From: Alicyclobacillus sp.
GTDB lineage: Bacteria; Bacillota; Bacilli; Alicyclobacillales; Alicyclobacillaceae
Assembly (NCBI GenBank): GCA_023511725.1
Contig: JAIMAY010000015.1
Location: 1 to 57,523, forward strand
Direction of reading: 5' to 3'
Length of the DNA: 57,523 nt
Part shown: one piece after another, positions 55,581 to 57,523 of the stretch
Numbering within the stretch: the first letter of the stretch is position 1
Layout of the letters: each line of letters opens with the position of its first letter
The notes under the pieces: generated by a model
The model's database searches: none
Told to the model about the DNA's origin: nothing
What the model saw: the letters and a program-made list of their open reading frames with translations, nothing else
Position numbers and translations under genes: made by a program

Positions 55581-57523
55581 TTACGAACCGCTAGCTGGTG
55601 CAGGCGCTGGCAGGGCCTGCAAACTGGCGGTACTTGCAGCCAGATACCCAGTCTGGGCTTGTCCCGTTTGTTGGTTGGCTATTTGCACCACCAACCAACC
55701 GTTGTTGGTCGGAGCCGGATTGGCCGAGACCACAAAGTCTCCACTGTGCAACGTAGTCAACACCGCCGCACCGGCCACCGGCGCTGCGTACACCGGGAAT
55801 GAACTCGCGCTGCCTGTCACGCGGTACACGTTGGTCAAGGCCACGTACTGCGAATCCACCCAACCAGACACCGCCCCCGCCTGGATATGGTACCAAAGGG
55901 TGACATAATCCCCCACCAACCCTTGCCGCATCTGGTCCACTGTCACGGCGGTCCCAGGTGCCAGGGTAACTGCAGGTGTCGGAAACAGGCTGCGCCATGT
56001 CTGGATGTCACAGACCCCCGTTGGGGCGAGGCCGTGCGTTTGTTGGTAGGCTTGCAAGGCCTGCTGTGTCATCGGGCCAAACGCCCCGTCCACCGATAGA
56101 TGAGCGCCCGCCTGAGCGTTCAACTGGCGCTGCAAGAGCTTTACTCCATACCCACTGTCCCCGGATTGCAAAACCCCAGGGTACATCTGGTCCGCTCCTG
56201 TCCCTGGATCACTCCACACCGGCAAATTGACGTACGGGTTGGCCAACAGGGTCCCTGTCGCCCCCGGGCACCAAAACACCGGCTCGCTGGTGACCGGACT
56301 GGACGGTGCTGAGGTGGTGTTGTTGCTCTGTACATACGCACTGGCAGGCACACCCGCGGCTTGCGACAACTCAGCCATTAGCACCGAAATACCTTGTGCC
56401 CAGTTAGGGTCTGTCGCGTAGTGTTCATTCATACCATCAAGCGAAGGCCACTGGTAGAAAAACAAGCCATTCGGGTCCAAATAGTTGTTGCGCACCGCCC
56501 ACGCCTCAAACTGAATGGCGTAGTCCGCGCTTGGGAACATCCCGGCCGCGTTCATCGGATCGGCATCGTACGCACCGTACCCAAAGTAGTTGTTTTTCGC
56601 TTGCGCGATTGCACTCTTGCCCCAGGCACTTTCCCACACGGCGTGTGCCGCCAGGTACGCGGCGTTCACACCGTATTGTTGCTGTGCTCGCAGAAAAGAT
56701 GCGCCCAAGCCTTGCAAGGGAGAGCCGTTGGCTTGAAACCACTGGTCAAGTGTCGCTGCCGTAATCCCGGCGGGGGCTGGAAAACGCAGGTCAGCCGTAC
56801 GGAAAGGGTTTTCGTAAGTGCCGACCTGTTGCCCCGAGTACGTGCCGTCGGCTGTTGTTAAGCGGTAGAACAAGACAGCGTGCGGCGAGTTACCTGGGTC
56901 AGGGTCCACCGCCACATACCGTTCTCCCGGTTGCGCAAAACTGGGCGCCGGCCCGCCCATCCAACCGCTGGAGTTGCTGACAAACTGGCCACTGCTGTTG
57001 AGATAATAATAGGTTTGTGGGAATTTAACCACTTTGTGACTCGCCAAATCGACCACGTAGCTTTGACTTGAATGGGCGGCCTGATTGGCTGCGGTGAGGT
57101 TCGCAAACACCTGGGGGGCTTGTTGCGGTGAGTTGTACACCGCATACCCGCCTTGCGTGTATACCACCTGACCGGAGCTGTCTTTGACGTACGCTCCTGG
57201 CTGATTGGCCAACGCAGACTTCGCCTGGTCAAGCGTCGCGTAAGGCCCGCCCAGAGATGCACCGTTGGCGGCATAGGTGAAAAACTGTACCTGAGCGGTC
57301 ATCTCCCACTGCGAACCGTTCCAGGTGTGCTGAATCCCCAGCCGGTCCAGCAGGTTCATGAGGTACCAAATGGGCATGTACGTGGTTAAAACGCCTGAGG
57401 CCGGGTCGGCCGCCACCAGGCTGTTGACGCGTTTCACCGCAGTCCCGTTGATGGCAATGACGTCTCGGCCTGTGCCGATTTGCAGATTAGACAGGTCGGC
57501 CTTCATCCTGGAGGGCACCTGCA
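55581..57523 (-). CDS. GH73 glucosaminidase with PG-binding and SH3 domains, 5' end outside window
   Basis: At least 645 residues on the minus strand. The frame runs off the window end, and no signal peptide is seen, so the N-terminus is missing. Order from the visible start: a copper-amine-oxidase-like stalk domain (about 15-75), linker repeats, a GH73 mannosyl-glycoprotein endo-beta-N-acetylglucosaminidase domain (about 265-395) with catalytic E296 in HAVWESAWG and the NNYFGYGAYD motif, a PG_binding_1 domain (about 450-515), and an SH3-like region. It should cleave peptidoglycan glycan strands outside the cell. Confidence 0.85.
   Translation of the reverse strand, partial: QVPSRMKADLSNLQIGTGRDVIAINGTAVKRVNSLVAADPASGVLTTYMPIWYLMNLLDRLGIQHTWNGSQWEMTAQVQFFTYAANGASLGGPYATLDQAKSALANQPGAYVKDSSGQVVYTQGGYAVYNSPQQAPQVFANLTAANQAAHSSQSYVVDLASHKVVKFPQTYYYLNSSGQFVSNSSGWMGGPAPSFAQPGERYVAVDPDPGNSPHAVLFYRLTTADGTYSGQQVGTYENPFRTADLRFPAPAGITAATLDQWFQANGSPLQGLGASFLRAQQQYGVNAAYLAAHAVWESAWGKSAIAQAKNNYFGYGAYDADPMNAAGMFPSADYAIQFEAWAVRNNYLDPNGLFFYQWPSLDGMNEHYATDPNWAQGISVLMAELSQAAGVPASAYVQSNNTTSAPSSPVTSEPVFWCPGATGTLLANPYVNLPVWSDPGTGADQMYPGVLQSGDSGYGVKLLQRQLNAQAGAHLSVDGAFGPMTQQALQAYQQTHGLAPTGVCDIQTWRSLFPTPAVTLAPGTAVTVDQMRQGLVGDYVTLWYHIQAGAVSGWVDSQYVALTNVYRVTGSASSFPVYAAPVAGAAVLTTLHSGDFVVSANPAPTNNGWLVVQIANQQTGQAQTGYLAASTASLQALPAPAPASGS

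Overview
The window reads as DNA from high-GC, spore-forming, motile Bacillota, probably of an Alicyclobacillaceae type. The evidence is gene content and order: ftsEX-ctpB-minJ, uvrBA, hprK, a yvcD/yvcI/rapZ/yvcK/whiA/crh block, rsfA and ytvI (sporulation), and mrfAB. No rRNA, tRNA, CRISPR array or insertion sequence was found.

The most important structural point is a seam at about 42,110. There an mrfB gene loses its second half and, in another reading frame, the body of a FAD-dependent dehydrogenase begins without its N-terminus. The seam coincides with a GATC tetramer. Composition looks lower in G+C to the right. The two sides (1-42,110 and 42,110-57,523) may therefore come from different loci or organisms joined by cloning or assembly, and should be interpreted separately until checked.

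Left part. 1-356: a tandem array of a 52-bp palindromic unit, followed by an AAA ATPase with a Pro-rich insertion. 1.5-4.2 kb: a MenC-like enolase-superfamily gene and an NfeD/SPFH membrane pair. 4.3-10.3 kb: division and envelope genes (ftsE, ftsX, ctp protease, minJ-like) and the stator genes motAB. 10.4-16.5 kb: uvrB (with an SOS box), uvrA and a PucR-type regulator. 16.6-18.6 kb: msmX-like ATPase and hprK behind a promoter carrying a cre site. 18.7-20.4 kb: argS. 20.6-28.3 kb: a TPR protein with a TFIIB-like C-terminus, selB, nudix, rapZ, yvcK, whiA and a Crh-type protein. 28.4-34.9 kb: two-TM protein, DUF402, isochorismatase-like hydrolase, DUF3918, mutY, BI-1 and leuS. 35.0-38.4 kb: GntR regulator, then a c-di-AMP (ydaO-type) riboswitch with a cre site ahead of a stand-alone RCK/TrkA-N protein, ytvI and a second DUF402. 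38.5-42.1 kb: rsfA with a forespore-type promoter, and mrfA (with an SOS box) plus truncated mrfB.

Right part. A 5'-truncated FAD dehydrogenase, a possible small transcript, a CPA-type cation/proton antiporter, a YgjP-like metalloprotease, a membrane-anchored sulfocyanin, then a menaquinone operon on the minus strand (menB-menE-menF-menD-menH-tlpA) with menA divergent. The window ends inside a GH73 glucosaminidase with PG-binding and SH3 domains.

The genes fit a respiratory, menaquinone-using, spore-forming bacterium. Its carbon regulation (CcpA/HprK/Crh), c-di-AMP signalling and SOS repair all leave visible cis-sites. The best candidate for something undescribed is the stand-alone RCK protein under joint c-di-AMP riboswitch and cre control. 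Next come the 52-bp palindrome array and the TPR/TFIIB-like protein.
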